A stretch of 64,000 bases of DNA from Silene conica. Taxonomy: Eukaryota > Streptophyta > Magnoliopsida > Caryophyllales > Caryophyllaceae. The stretch is from positions 74,699,460 to 74,763,459 of the forward strand of contig CM055317.2 in NCBI GenBank assembly GCA_029255685.2, written 5' to 3'. The position numbers and the translations under genes were made by a program. The notes under the pieces were generated by a model. That model was given only the letters and a program-made list of their open reading frames with translations. It did not search any database and was not told the DNA's origin. Of the stretch, positions 12,226-22,165 are shown piece by piece. Position 1 is the stretch's first letter. Every line of letters begins with the position of its first letter.

Positions 12226-12559
12226 GTCAGATCTGGTGAGGCCATTAATTATGGTGAGGCGGCCGAACCCTTTCTATGTTACACATGATTTTCAATGTTC
12301 ATTGGACTAAATACAATGGGATGACAATTATGAGGTTATTTCTAGCGTTTCATTTGGCCCAAATATTTTTTCTATCTAAAAAAATTATTTATTTTGCTCT
12401 TTTTCTTATTTTGTGAAACTTGTACTTAAAATATTTGTTTACTCACAAAATGTTTAGTTTTTTATTTTGTAAATCTTGAAGCTTAATTTATGAAATCGGG
12501 ACCTTATTTCGTGAAACTTGGACTTAGAATGTTTTTTTTTTGGTGTAATATGAGTTGTA

Positions 12560-12824
12560 TACTTCCTCCATTTTTATCCAAATACAAGATTTGCTTTTTG
12601 TACACTATTCACCAATCAACTTTCAATCTCATTTTTCTCTCAATACGTAAGAAAAAATATATTCATGTGGGGTCTTGTTTAATTCGTCTTTACGAGTACA
12701 TTGATAATATATAACTTTTATAATTTTTACAAATACGTAGTTAAAGATATGAAGCACGCAAAACTTGCGTTGGCAAACGTGAATAAAGCAAATCTTGTAT
12801 TTGGATAAAAATGGAGGAAGCGTA
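12560..12824. mobile_element. Stowaway-like MITE
   Basis: The ends CTTCCTCCATTTTTATCC and GGATAAAAATGGAGGAAG are near-perfect inverted repeats of about 32 bp, continuing through AAATACAAGATTTGC. TA dinucleotides flank both ends. About 265 bp, no coding capacity. The CTCC-type terminus is typical of mariner-derived MITEs. Confidence 0.75.
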
Positions 12825-12889
12825 TATATCATCAAAAAATTAAATACACAAGAAGAGCAAACTATACCACTAGTTAGAGACTAGTAGGC

Positions 12890-14197
12890 ATTACATCATT
12901 ATTTTATCAAGCATACTATTATCCGTTGGGCAATATAAATGTTGCATACTGGCTTTCACTTTCATCCTAACTATATCCTGAATTTCTTCCACCACTTTTC
13001 CAGGTCTCAAAAGCACCCAGTGAATTGAACAAGCTTGCCAATTGCTGCTAAGTTCCACGAACCAGCATGTTTGATGTCTAAGCCTCCCTCTTGTTTTGGT
13101 CTAGTCACCTTGTCCCAGGCAACCAGAGGGACTCTAGTGAATTCAGAGTTCCCTTCCCACAGAAAGTTACGACACTTCTACTCTCCTAATAACTCCTTTA
13201 AGCATAATGAAAATTGTTGCCCAGTAGCTGTACAAAGTGTTCAGTACAACATTGATAAGGGTTACCCTCCCTGCATAAGAGAGTTTTCGAGCCCCCAAAC
13301 TTCGTATTCTACTCACCATGTTCTCAGTAAGTTTTGCACACTCCTACTTATTAGGCTTCCTAGTTTGAATGGGAACACCTAAGTAAGTAAAAGGAGGGGT
13401 ACCTTCAGAGAAACCTGTGACTTGGAGGATATCCTTTTTAAGCTCATTACACATTCCATTGAAATACATAGCAGATTTTGTTGAACTAAGAGTGAGACCA
13501 GAGGTTTTGGAGAAGGTTTTCAGAGTTCTGACCAGCAATAATATGGATTGGGGCTCTCCTTTTCAGTACAACATCAGATCATCAACAAATATAAGATAAA
13601 TCAATTTTAAAGCTTTGCACAAGGGGTGGTAGCTGAAGGGCCATTTGACAGTGGCATATTGGATCAGCCTGCTGAGGTACTCCATACATAGGGTAAAGAT
13701 CAAAGGAGATATAAGGTCCCCTTGTCTTAGACCCCTATGTCCAGGAAAGTAGCCAAAAGAAGTGCCATTAAGTGCAATAGAGAACCGGGGAGTGGTGATG
13801 CATGCCATGATGAGCTTCCTAAAATGTAAGCGGAACATCATTTTGGCCAACAATTCATCCACAAATTGCCACTTTACAGAATCATAAGCTTTCTGTAGAT
13901 CGATTTTGAACAAACACCTGGGTGAAACATTCTTCCTTGAGTATTGCTCGAAAATATCTTGACATATAAGAATATTTTCCGCAAATGATCTATCTTTGAC
14001 AAAGGCACCCCGAGTTTCATTGATCAAGTCAGGAAGTACTCTTGCCAACCTATTACAGATGGCTTTGGATATGATCTTGTATAACATGTTACAGCAGGCA
14101 ATTGGCCTGGACTGTTTCACTGTGTGAGGCATGTCTCCCTTGGGGATCAATGTAAGAGTAGTTGCATTGATCTGTTGCAGCAAGTGACCAAGGCAGA
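12890..14197 (-). pseudogene. LINE (non-LTR retrotransposon) reverse transcriptase fragment
   Basis: On the minus strand a 216-codon frame (14213-13563) carries non-LTR reverse transcriptase blocks: TLIPKGD near the start, RPIACCNMLYKIISK, the LFKIDLQKAYDSV motif, GLRQGDLISPLIF, and the catalytic YLIFVDDLMLY at its end. The reading then continues in another frame at 13538-13344 (TYLGVPI motif) and in further broken frames to about 12960 (RKLSYAGR-like and WEGNSEFTR-like blocks). The 5' part (endonuclease and ORF1) is absent, so it is a truncated, frameshifted copy. The protein-like sequence begins abruptly at the satellite repeat boundary near 14197, which marks one edge of the insertion. Confidence 0.85.
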
Positions 14198-15593
14198 ATG
14201 TTTGTTTACTCACAAAATATTAAATTTTTTATTTCGTAAATCTTGGACCATAATTTGTGAAACCGACAACTTAATTAGTGAAACTTAGACATAAAATGTT
14301 TCTTTACTCACAAAATGTATAATGTCTTATTTCGTTAATCTTGGACCTTAATTTGTGAAACTAAGACCTTATTTCGTGAAATTTGGAGTTAAAATGTTTG
14401 TTTACTCACAAAATGTTTAGTTTTTTATTTCGTGAATCTTGGACCTTAATTTGTGAAACCGGAACCTTATTTCGTGAAATTTGGACATAAAATGTTTGTT
14501 TAATCACAAAGTATTTAATTTTTTTATTTCGTGAATCTTAGACCTTAATTTGTGAAACCGAAACCTTATTTCATGAAACTTGGACTTAAAATGGTTATTT
14601 ACTCACAAAGTATTTAATTTTTTTTCGTAAATCTTGGACCTTAATTTGTGAAACCGGAATCTTATTTCGTGAAACTTAGACTTAAAATGTTTTTTTACTC
14701 ACAAAATGTTTAATTTTTTATTTCGTGAATCTTGGACCTTAAATTAATTTGTGAAACCGGACCCTTATTTCATGAAACTTCGACTTAAAATGTTTGTTTA
14801 CTCAACAAAATATTCGATTTTTTATTTCGTAAATCTTGGACCTTAATTTGTGAAACCGGAACCTTATTTCGTGAAACTTAGACTTAAAATGTTTGTTAAC
14901 TCACGAAACGTATAATTTTTTATTTCGTGAATCGTGGACCTTAATTTGTGAAATCGGAACCTTATTTAAAAATTAGACTTAAAGTGTTTATTTACTCACG
15001 AAATGTATAATTTTTTATTTTGTGAATCTCGGACATTAATTTATGAAACCGGGACCTTATTTCGTGAAATTTCGACTTAAAATGTTTGTTTACTCACGAA
15101 ATGTTTAATTTCTTAATTATTTCATGAATCTTGGACCATAATTTGTGAAATCGGGACCTTGTTTCGTAAAACTTGGACTAACAAATTCCAACAATCGAGA
15201 CATTTATGTCGAGTCACTTTTCCTAGGACTTCTTGTGGTCGTTGCGGATGTGCTCGTGCATACTCACTCTGGCTGTAGCTAGTAATATTATCGGTAAACT
15301 TAGAATTGGACAAATTCTGACTGCGTAAACCTCGTATAAGAATAGCCAAGTCTTCTGAAGAGTTTTAAGATCTTCAGTCTCCTTTGAGCACGCCTGTTTC
15401 AGTTCTTACAATCAAGATTCAAAAATTATATAATTTTTCAAAGTAAAGGCGTACTCCAAAACATCAATGTCAGTCATTAATAAAAGAATCAATTGACGGC
15501 GAGAGTTCAAGAACAAGTATGTTTTGAAAAGAAATGCATAACGATAATCAAAAGCGAAACAACACAACTTCTAAAGCATATATTCCAGTAAAA

Positions 15594-15962
15594 GAATGTA
15601 TCTACTCCGTGAAAAAATGTATCTAGCTTTAACTAAAAAAATGTATCTAGTCCGTCAAAAAATATATTTAGGTTTATGTAAAAAAGTAAAAAAAAAAAAT
15701 GAAATGTATCTAATCCGTCAAAAAATGTATCTAGGCTTAAGTAAAAAAATTTTATCTACTCCGTCAAAAAATGTATCTAGGTTTATCTAAAAAAGTTAAA
15801 AAAAATATGTATCTACTCCGTCAAAATATGTATTTAGGTTTAAGTAAAAAATGTATCTATTTCGTCAAAAAATGTATTTACGTTTACGTAAAAAGGTAAA
15901 AAAAATATATTTAGTCCTCCGTCAAAAAATAAAAACCTTTTATAAAAATATTCGATAAAAAA
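15594..15962. repeat. GTATCTA-CTCCGTC tandem repeat, + orientation
   Basis: Tandem units contain ATGTATCTACTCCGTCAAAA and ATGTATCTAGGTTTA motifs with A-rich spacers. The same repeat runs in the opposite orientation at 45008-46040. The apparent lysine/tyrosine-rich open frame here is a product of the repeat. Confidence 0.8.
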
Positions 15963-17190
15963 CCCGATTACGAAACGTCGTCGACGTTTTATAACAAATC
16001 GTCGACGTTTTTCATAAAAATTACCAACTTACCCTTCCTCGCTCATTCATTCATTCAAACCAAATTAAATAAAAAATTCACCCCCTCCCTCACCACACTA
16101 CCACGACCAACACCACACCACCACCGACACCACACGACCACCACTGCTCCACCACGCGACCAACATTGTTCCGGCAAGCTCTGTTTTTGTTGTTTTTTTT
16201 TAATTAATTTTGTTAAAGTTGTATAATTTGTTATTATTTTGTTGTTGTTGTTATTATTGTTAATTAGGCTAGTAATTCGAATTGTTATTGTTGTTTTTGT
16301 TAATTTTTTCAATTTTCCTCTTTAATTTGTGTATTTTTTTTGTTGTTGTTTTTGTTAGTTAGTGTTGTTTGTAGTTGTTATTGTTGGTAGTATTGTTGTT
16401 AGTGTTTGCATAGATTGAAAGTATGAAAAATTGAAAATCGGATTGATGGGTGAGGGTAAGACGTGAAACACGCACGTCGGGTTGGGGGTAGGACGTAAAA
16501 CACGGACGTCCCTCATGGTGAGGGACGTGTGGACTCAAAGTCCCCCATGGGGGAGGACGTGCGAAATTGACGTCCCTCATGGTGAGGGATGTGGGGATTC
16601 AAAGTCCCTAATGGTGAGGGACGTGGGGATTCAAAGTCTCCCATGGTGTGGGACGTGCAGATTCAACGTCCCCCATGGGGGAGGACGTGGGGAATGGACG
16701 TCCCTCATGGTGAGGGATGTGGGGATTTAAAGTCCCTCATGGTGAGGGATATGGGGATTCCAATCAAGTCCCTCATGGTGAGGGATGTGGGGATTTAAAG
16801 TCCCTCATGGTGAGGGATGTGGGGATTCAAAGTCCCTCCATGGTTCGGACTTTTTTATTTCGTTTTAACCGTATAATTTTGCATAATCGTATATTATTTA
16901 AGTTGTTAATTTTGTGTAATTTTGAATTTATTTTGTATTTTATTAGTTTTTTTTATGAAATAGATTTTTAGGCACTTACGATGAATCGTTGTTAGCGTTT
17001 GATGTTGATTGTTCGTTGTTTGACATTGAATCGTTCTTGTTGTTTAAACGTTGTTACCGACTTTTTTTAAATGTTGTTGTTTGTTTGGGAGAAATATGGT
17101 AGAGAGAGATAGATGAAGGGTAAGGGAGGTAATTATTATGAAAAACGTCGACGATTTGTTATAAAACGTCGACGACGTTTCGTAACCCCC
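15963..17190. mobile_element. Mutator-like element enclosing a minisatellite
   Basis: Inverted repeats of about 55-60 bp (TTACGAAACGTCGTCGACG inward on both sides, then ACAAATCGTCGACGTTTTTC) bound the segment. An 8-bp direct repeat ATAAAAAA flanks it (15955-15962 and 17191-17198), though this is low-complexity sequence. The interior has CA-rich sequence, T-rich sequence and the minisatellite at 16455-16860, with no transposase. Confidence 0.7.
16455..16860. repeat. GC-rich ~32-bp minisatellite
   Basis: About a dozen units of the form GTCCCTCATGGTGAGGGATG plus GGGGATTCAAA repeat, with CCCCCATGGGGGAGG variants. Each unit contains a short palindrome around CCCTCATGGTGAGGG. Several frames stay open only because the unit lacks stops. 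Confidence 0.9.
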
Positions 17191-17570
17191 ATAAAAAAGA
17201 AGATGGTAGGCAAATGAATGGGACGAATGAAGACAATATTTGATAGTAGTAGGACGCTCCGCAAAGGGGGAATACATACAAATGCGTTATTTTCATTTAA
17301 GGTTATTTTCCATGTAAGGTTACGAATAATTAGACATGAGACTAGAAGACTTATTTCCATTAAAATTTATGATTTTGCGTAGAAATAGAAACATATCCTC
17401 TCGTTCTAATAATGAAGCATACCCACTAGGGAATTAGTAAATTAAACATAAATATGGATGATGTCTTACTAATTATGTCTATGTATACATTTGGTGCAAT
17501 GATTTTGACCCGTAATAGGAATGCATGTCCACATAACTTCTGTATTCCATATATATTAATATATTATGTG

Positions 17571-17580
17571 TATATAAAGA
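17571..17580 (+). promoter_or_regulatory. CRP1 TATA box and conserved promoter block
   Basis: TATATAAAGA lies 82 bp upstream of the CRP1 ATG. It belongs to a block shared by all four genes: GGATGATGTCTTACTAATTATG, then GCAATGATTTT, then a TGCATG (RY-type) motif, then TATGTGTATATAA. Confidence 0.75.
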
Positions 17581-17661
17581 CTCGTTGAATGTGTGAAATA
17601 ATCATAACACATTTTGAAGAATTTAATTTCAATAGTTTGTAATTTTATTTGTCCACCAAAG

Positions 17662-18115
17662 ATGAAGGGAGCCTCAATCAAATTCGCTTCGATTCTAATT
17701 ATCTTGGTTATTGCATCAAGTTAGCCTTTCGTTCCCAACTTATTTATCTTACTTTTGGTCTCATGATAACCTAATTTACATTTTTCGTATATGTTATTAT
17801 CAAGTTCTGTCATCTAAATTCACAAATTTTAAGTTGCTTATTATTGTTTTAATCCGATCTGATTGACCATTTGAAATTGCAGGTATGACAATAGCCACGG
17901 CAGGAGGACTAGGACAATGCAAAGTAAAAACCGATTGTGCAAAGTATTGTAAAGGTTCAATGTTTGCACAGTGTTCGGAAGGCGCGTGTTTTTGTATCGG
18001 TCATCTAGCTGCCGATCAGTTTAACCCGAAATATAAATGTCGCTCTAATGCCGATTGCCCCGTGGTGTGTCGTCCTTGCTTGGCTCAACAATTCTGTGGC
18101 GGTTGCGTTGTTTAA
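17662..18115 (+). CDS. CRP1: secreted 12-cysteine two-domain peptide
   Basis: Two exons: 17662-17719 and 17883-18115, with a 163-bp GT-AG intron in phase 1, giving 96 residues. Exon 1 encodes a basic start and a hydrophobic core (MKGASIKFASILIILVIAS). The spliced signal peptide continues MTIATA, with a likely cleavage after the A-x-A motif at residue 26. The mature ~70-residue peptide has 12 cysteines spaced C-x5-C-x3-C-x7-C-x4-C-x-C-x14-C-x5-C-x3-C-x2-C-x5-C-x2-C. The first six resemble the CxxxC...CxC pattern of defensin-like/nodule cysteine-rich peptides; the second half repeats C-x5-C-x3-C. The frame could start at the exon-2 ATG, but the conserved in-phase exon 1 in all copies argues for splicing. 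Extracellular role inferred; exact family not recognised. Confidence 0.85.
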
Positions 18116-18287
18116 GTAATTCACTCCACAAAAATTCTCATTTCAAACCGTCATTAAGCAAGACTTACTGTTCAACTTATTGTAGGTTTTTGTTACTGAT
18201 GAATTGTTATTTTGATGAGTTATAATATGAAAATCAGCTATGTTAACACATCAATTTAATGTAATTTGTGGTTTTATTGATTATTTT

Positions 18288-18293
18288 AATAAA
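18288..18293 (+). terminator. Putative CRP1 poly(A) signal
   Basis: AATAAA lies about 170 bp after the CRP1 stop, within the 3' flank shared with the ghost unit at 11635. The other copies have AATGAA-like sequence at this place. Confidence 0.35.
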
Positions 18294-18669
18294 ATCAAAG
18301 TGCTCCAATGGTTTCCAATGATGCTAGTGTTATCACTATCATTCACCATCAATTTTTTCAACGCGGTACATATAAATTGGAAAGATATGTAGATTTTTGA
18401 TAAATTTAAAATTGTTTGTTGGTAGACAAATGTTCAAACAAATTTGGGTAAATATTAAAAACGAGATGAACATACATTCAAGAATCCGACAACCTAATCG
18501 GTCATATATGAATAATATCACCAATATTGATCAAGATATATAACAAAAGAAATCGACCAGGAGTGATCCATGGGCTTAAGAATACAAACTCAATACCAAA
18601 TATTCAAATTCACAACTTCGGTTAAAGGTACATGATCAAGATCAAAATTACAATGACTACAAATTCGAT

Positions 18670-19660
18670 CTTCAAATTTACATCAATTCATATTAACTAT
18701 TTTCATAAAATTAAATTTCCATACCTGTGTATGAAGAAGTAAGAATAACATGTATTAACTAAGTGGTGTTAGTTCAGTGGTAACTGAGTTAAACCTTAAA
18801 GCTTGCAGAAATGTAGGAGTTGAGAGGTTTCAGGTTCGATTACCAGTTGGGGCGATGACCACTTGGCCACTACAGCTCTCGAAGGGGGTGACTTACATGG
18901 TCCATGTGGTGGTGCGCGAATGCATGGGCCCGGGGGAATTAAACCCCTCGTCACCCAAAAAAAAAAAAAAACATGCATGGATGAAACTAGGGAAGAAAGT
19001 AGGGCGAAATTTGTACCTGGGCCGATTTTATTTTATCGATAGGGCGCACAAATATCATAAAATGTGCTTGACCTCTTGCAAAGGGATGTACTTACATGTT
19101 TATTCATTACCACTATGCCAAACAAGTTTTGTTAAATATTAGCCTATTTATTTGTTACTTGATCTTAAAAAGCTAGTCTGGGCAGTGACACGTCCAGCCC
19201 AGACCTAGTTTCGTCTATGGATGAAACCTACTAATAACAAAGGATAGTTTTTATCATTGTTAATTTTTAGAAAATGGTTAAAATTATTAATTTCTGTTAT
19301 AATAAAATTATTAAATCTAAACTTCAATATTAGGAAAACCATGTGAACAATTCGATGTCTCACGGATTTTACTTCCACATCCACCCTTTTTGCAAATGTA
19401 ACTTTGGGTACCTAATTAATACCCAGTAATTTGTGATACACGTTTTTTTTTTCCGACAACAGTAAATCATTATATTAAAATTGTAATTTGTGATGCATGT
19501 TACGGTGCACAAAATTCGTTTTGCTTGACTTTATACTACTCATTTTCTTTAAAAAATAAAAAAAACATTACAAGGCAGTTATATAATTAAAAAAAATTGA
19601 GGTACAAATGTTAGTTAGCTCATTTGCTAGTAAATTATGAAAAATGGTATTTATAGTTAT
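18670..19660. repeat. Segmental duplication block A', downstream of CRP1
   Basis: This is the uninterrupted counterpart of 3770-5223 plus 11213-11410. Its junction at 19483 is the empty site for the 6-kb Helitron block, and its sequence at about 19310 is the empty site for the Mutator-like element. It carries its own private SINE at 18750-18971. Confidence 0.85.
18750..18971 (+). mobile_element. tRNA-derived SINE with A-tail
   Basis: The element has box A-like TTAGTTCAGTGGTAACTGAG, box B-like GGTTCGATTACC and a 3' end GTCACCC followed by about 15 A. The paralogous block at 3850 (AATAACATGCATGG) is empty, so insertion followed the block duplication. A short AACATG repeat flanks it. Confidence 0.8.
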
Positions 19661-20338
19661 ATTATATATATTATGTCCAATAATCACCATTATGAGCTGA
19701 TAACTCAGGTGGCTATATTGTGAGGTGGTTGATGGTAGGTTCAATTAGCCATACGGTCAAACTGTTGACTTAACCAATCACATATGCGAGCTATATTATA
19801 CCTACTGCTATGTTATACCTCGTAAGACACCGTGACCACTAAATGGAGTCCTAAATGTATGGACATTGGAGCCGGGTCGTGGATAGGACGTCCATTGTGT
19901 TCCTAGAGTCGATTCTTTTGACCATCGACTATTTCTTGAGATAAAGGCAGTTTTGGGTGACTTTGGTTTTTGTCTCGTGGTCATTCCGTAATTGGGGTTG
20001 AGTAGACCTTTTCTGGGTCATTTCATATTGTACTTTTATCGACAAGATTCGAGTTAAGGAAAATATTCAGCCTTTATCAGGTTTATTTATATCCCAGGGC
20101 CACTCGAGGAGTAGTGAGTGAAATGTATGGCCGCCATGCTCGGATGCTATCTATGGTAGATACATTCGTATCTCAGTACTGTTACTCTCTAGTCGGGGAA
20201 ACCACTCTCGATACAAATCATTTGTGAGATACGACCTTGTGAGGCGCGACTTTGCAAACAGTCTTACATTGAGTGGGAGATTATGTGGATATGAGAATCT
20301 GTAATCGCACATACACACTTGTCGGACAAGTGGGAGAT
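19660..20338 (+). mobile_element. Internal 3' remnant of an LTR retrotransposon
   Basis: Similarity to the duplicated flank stops at about 19660. The next ~680 bp are non-coding and end in a polypurine tract AAGTGGGAGAT (20328-20338) directly before an LTR-like start. No 5' LTR or gag-pol is seen, so this is a 3' fragment. The layout is typical of Copia elements. Confidence 0.45.
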
Positions 20339-21642
20339 TGTTGGAGCATGAGTCCTCAACAGTTAGTGCGACTAAAATCTAAATCTCTTATAGGACCACA
20401 AAGGGATACTTTGTATATTTATCAACTAATTAACGTAAATCAGTAACAGTTGGCTTTGCTAGAAGTTTGACGTTACTGTCATACCGATGGTAGTTGGTCC
20501 ATATCGGTCACGCCTATAGGATGGTTAAATTGACTAAATATTAGTCATGGAAATAATACGATTAATTATTTAATACGATTAAATAATTATTAAGAGAAAT
20601 GAATTAAAATATTAATTCTAAATAAATATAAATGTTATATTTGTTAGTAATATAAGTTTTAATATACGATATTAAAATTAATTGATTATATATGATTAAT
20701 TATATTCTCCTGCAATATTTATATATGTTAAATTATAATATTGGATAAGTCTCGGAAAAATAGTTTCCCAAGTGCACCGAAATTTCGGTCCATATATTAT
20801 TAATATATAAATATAATAACTTTCAAAATAATATCTTCCAATAATTAATAAAAAATAGTTTTTATTCTTTTTGGAAATTGGGTTGGTTTTTGCCAGTTAT
20901 TATTATGTCGTATGGACTCGTGCCAAACAAGAGTCCTACTCTTGTTTGGATTCAAACATTATTATTTCCTCCTTATATATAAAGATTTGAGATTAACCAT
21001 CATAAAGTGAGCTAGAGGACAATTCGTGTGAAATATAAGAGAAAGGAGAGGCATTCGGTTTTTATCTAGCATATACAAAATTTGAACAAGGCATACTCTT
21101 GGATCATCTTGGGTGCAATTGGTAGGAGGATTTTTACCTTGAAATATATTATACTAGGTTGTTCTTAGCCCAAAAATAAAGGACCCAAGATTATTTCTTA
21201 CCTTATTATATCGATTTATTTACTTTTATAACATTTATATTAAAGTTAATTTTGATATAATTCTTTTTTATTATGACATTAATATGATTAACCTCATTAT
21301 GAAATATACGATATTTTCTCCACTTTATTATTTGTTTTGTAGACTATAGTTTATTCAATAACAATACCCCACATATTATTGTTAGTTATTCAATCACAAA
21401 ACCCCCCCATATTATTGTTAGTATATTTTCTATACTATAATTCACATAAATTACATCGTCGGATCAATCCCTATTACCATATATTATATTAGTTTAAGGT
21501 TTTAAGTGTTATAAATATTATCTTTGAGAGCATACGAGTTCGGCTCACCAATTAATCGTTTAATCATTCTCTTAATTAACTCATTTTAGTCTTAAAAACT
21601 TAAACGTTTAATTTACCTACGTTTAATTTTTTCTTCATAACA
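20339..21642 (+). mobile_element. Candidate LTR (about 1.3 kb)
   Basis: The segment starts TGTTGGAGCATGAGTCC directly after a polypurine tract. It contains a TATA-like TTATATATAAAG at about 20984 and can be ended at ATAACA (21642), giving TGTT...AACA. The right boundary is inferred, since no second LTR is present for comparison. Confidence 0.45.
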
Positions 21643-21934
21643 GTGCAAACTCATTATAAAATTCATAATTAATTTATTAATCATGTTAATCACTCACGAC
21701 CGATTGTGTTATTATAACTCTTGGGCTCTTATTTGGCAACAGTTAGTCTTCTATGAACTTTCGCTAAATTAAAACTCGACTTATAACTATATTAAACTTT
21801 ACGAATTAACATTAATCATCGTCGTATAAAAAGTAATATGCCACCAGCTAGGCCAAAGACTAAATTCCAAACAATTTTTGTTTCTTTATCTCCATCATTT
21901 ACTTATTTTTGATTAAAATGTTCTATAAAGCAAA

Positions 21935-22165
21935 CACAATGATAGCCAAATGAATACATACGAATGTGTTAGTTTCTTCAAAGGTTATGAATAATTATAC
22001 ATGAGACTGAAAGAATTATTTCCTTTAAAATTTACAATTTCGTATTGAATAATTATCCGCTCGTTTAAATTATTTATTTGGAATATTAAACATACACACT
22101 ATGAAATTTATAAATTAAACAACAAAATATCAATGAGTAGATTATACAACCAGTTGTAAACATAA
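21935..22165 (+). promoter_or_regulatory. Distal upstream flank of CRP2, displaced by Helitron
   Basis: This stretch matches the distal upstream region of CRP1 (17205-17450): AAATGAATACATACGAATG, AGGTTATGAATAATTA, CATGAGACTGAAAGAATTATTTCC. The matching proximal promoter resumes only at about 26240, so about 4 kb of insertions now separate the two parts. Confidence 0.65.

Larger units (their letters stand above)
12410..15190. repeat. 97-bp satellite array, interrupted
   Basis: About ten degenerate copies of a ~97-bp unit run from 14200 to 15190, with a further piece at 12410-12530. Each unit contains TGTTTGTTTACTCACAAAAT and three internal ~21-bp sub-repeats of the type TTTCGTGAAACTTGGACTTA. 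A MITE (about 12560-12824) and a LINE fragment (about 12890-14197) separate the two parts. No coding potential. Confidence 0.8.

Noticed and set aside
14200..15190. CRISPR-like array
   Set aside because: Regular repeats exist, but spacers are themselves repetitive and this is plant nuclear DNA; it is a satellite.
16055..16971. Overlapping Gly-rich frames over the GC-rich minisatellite
   Set aside because: Open in several phases because the repeat unit lacks stops; the periodicity is at DNA level and lies inside a transposon.
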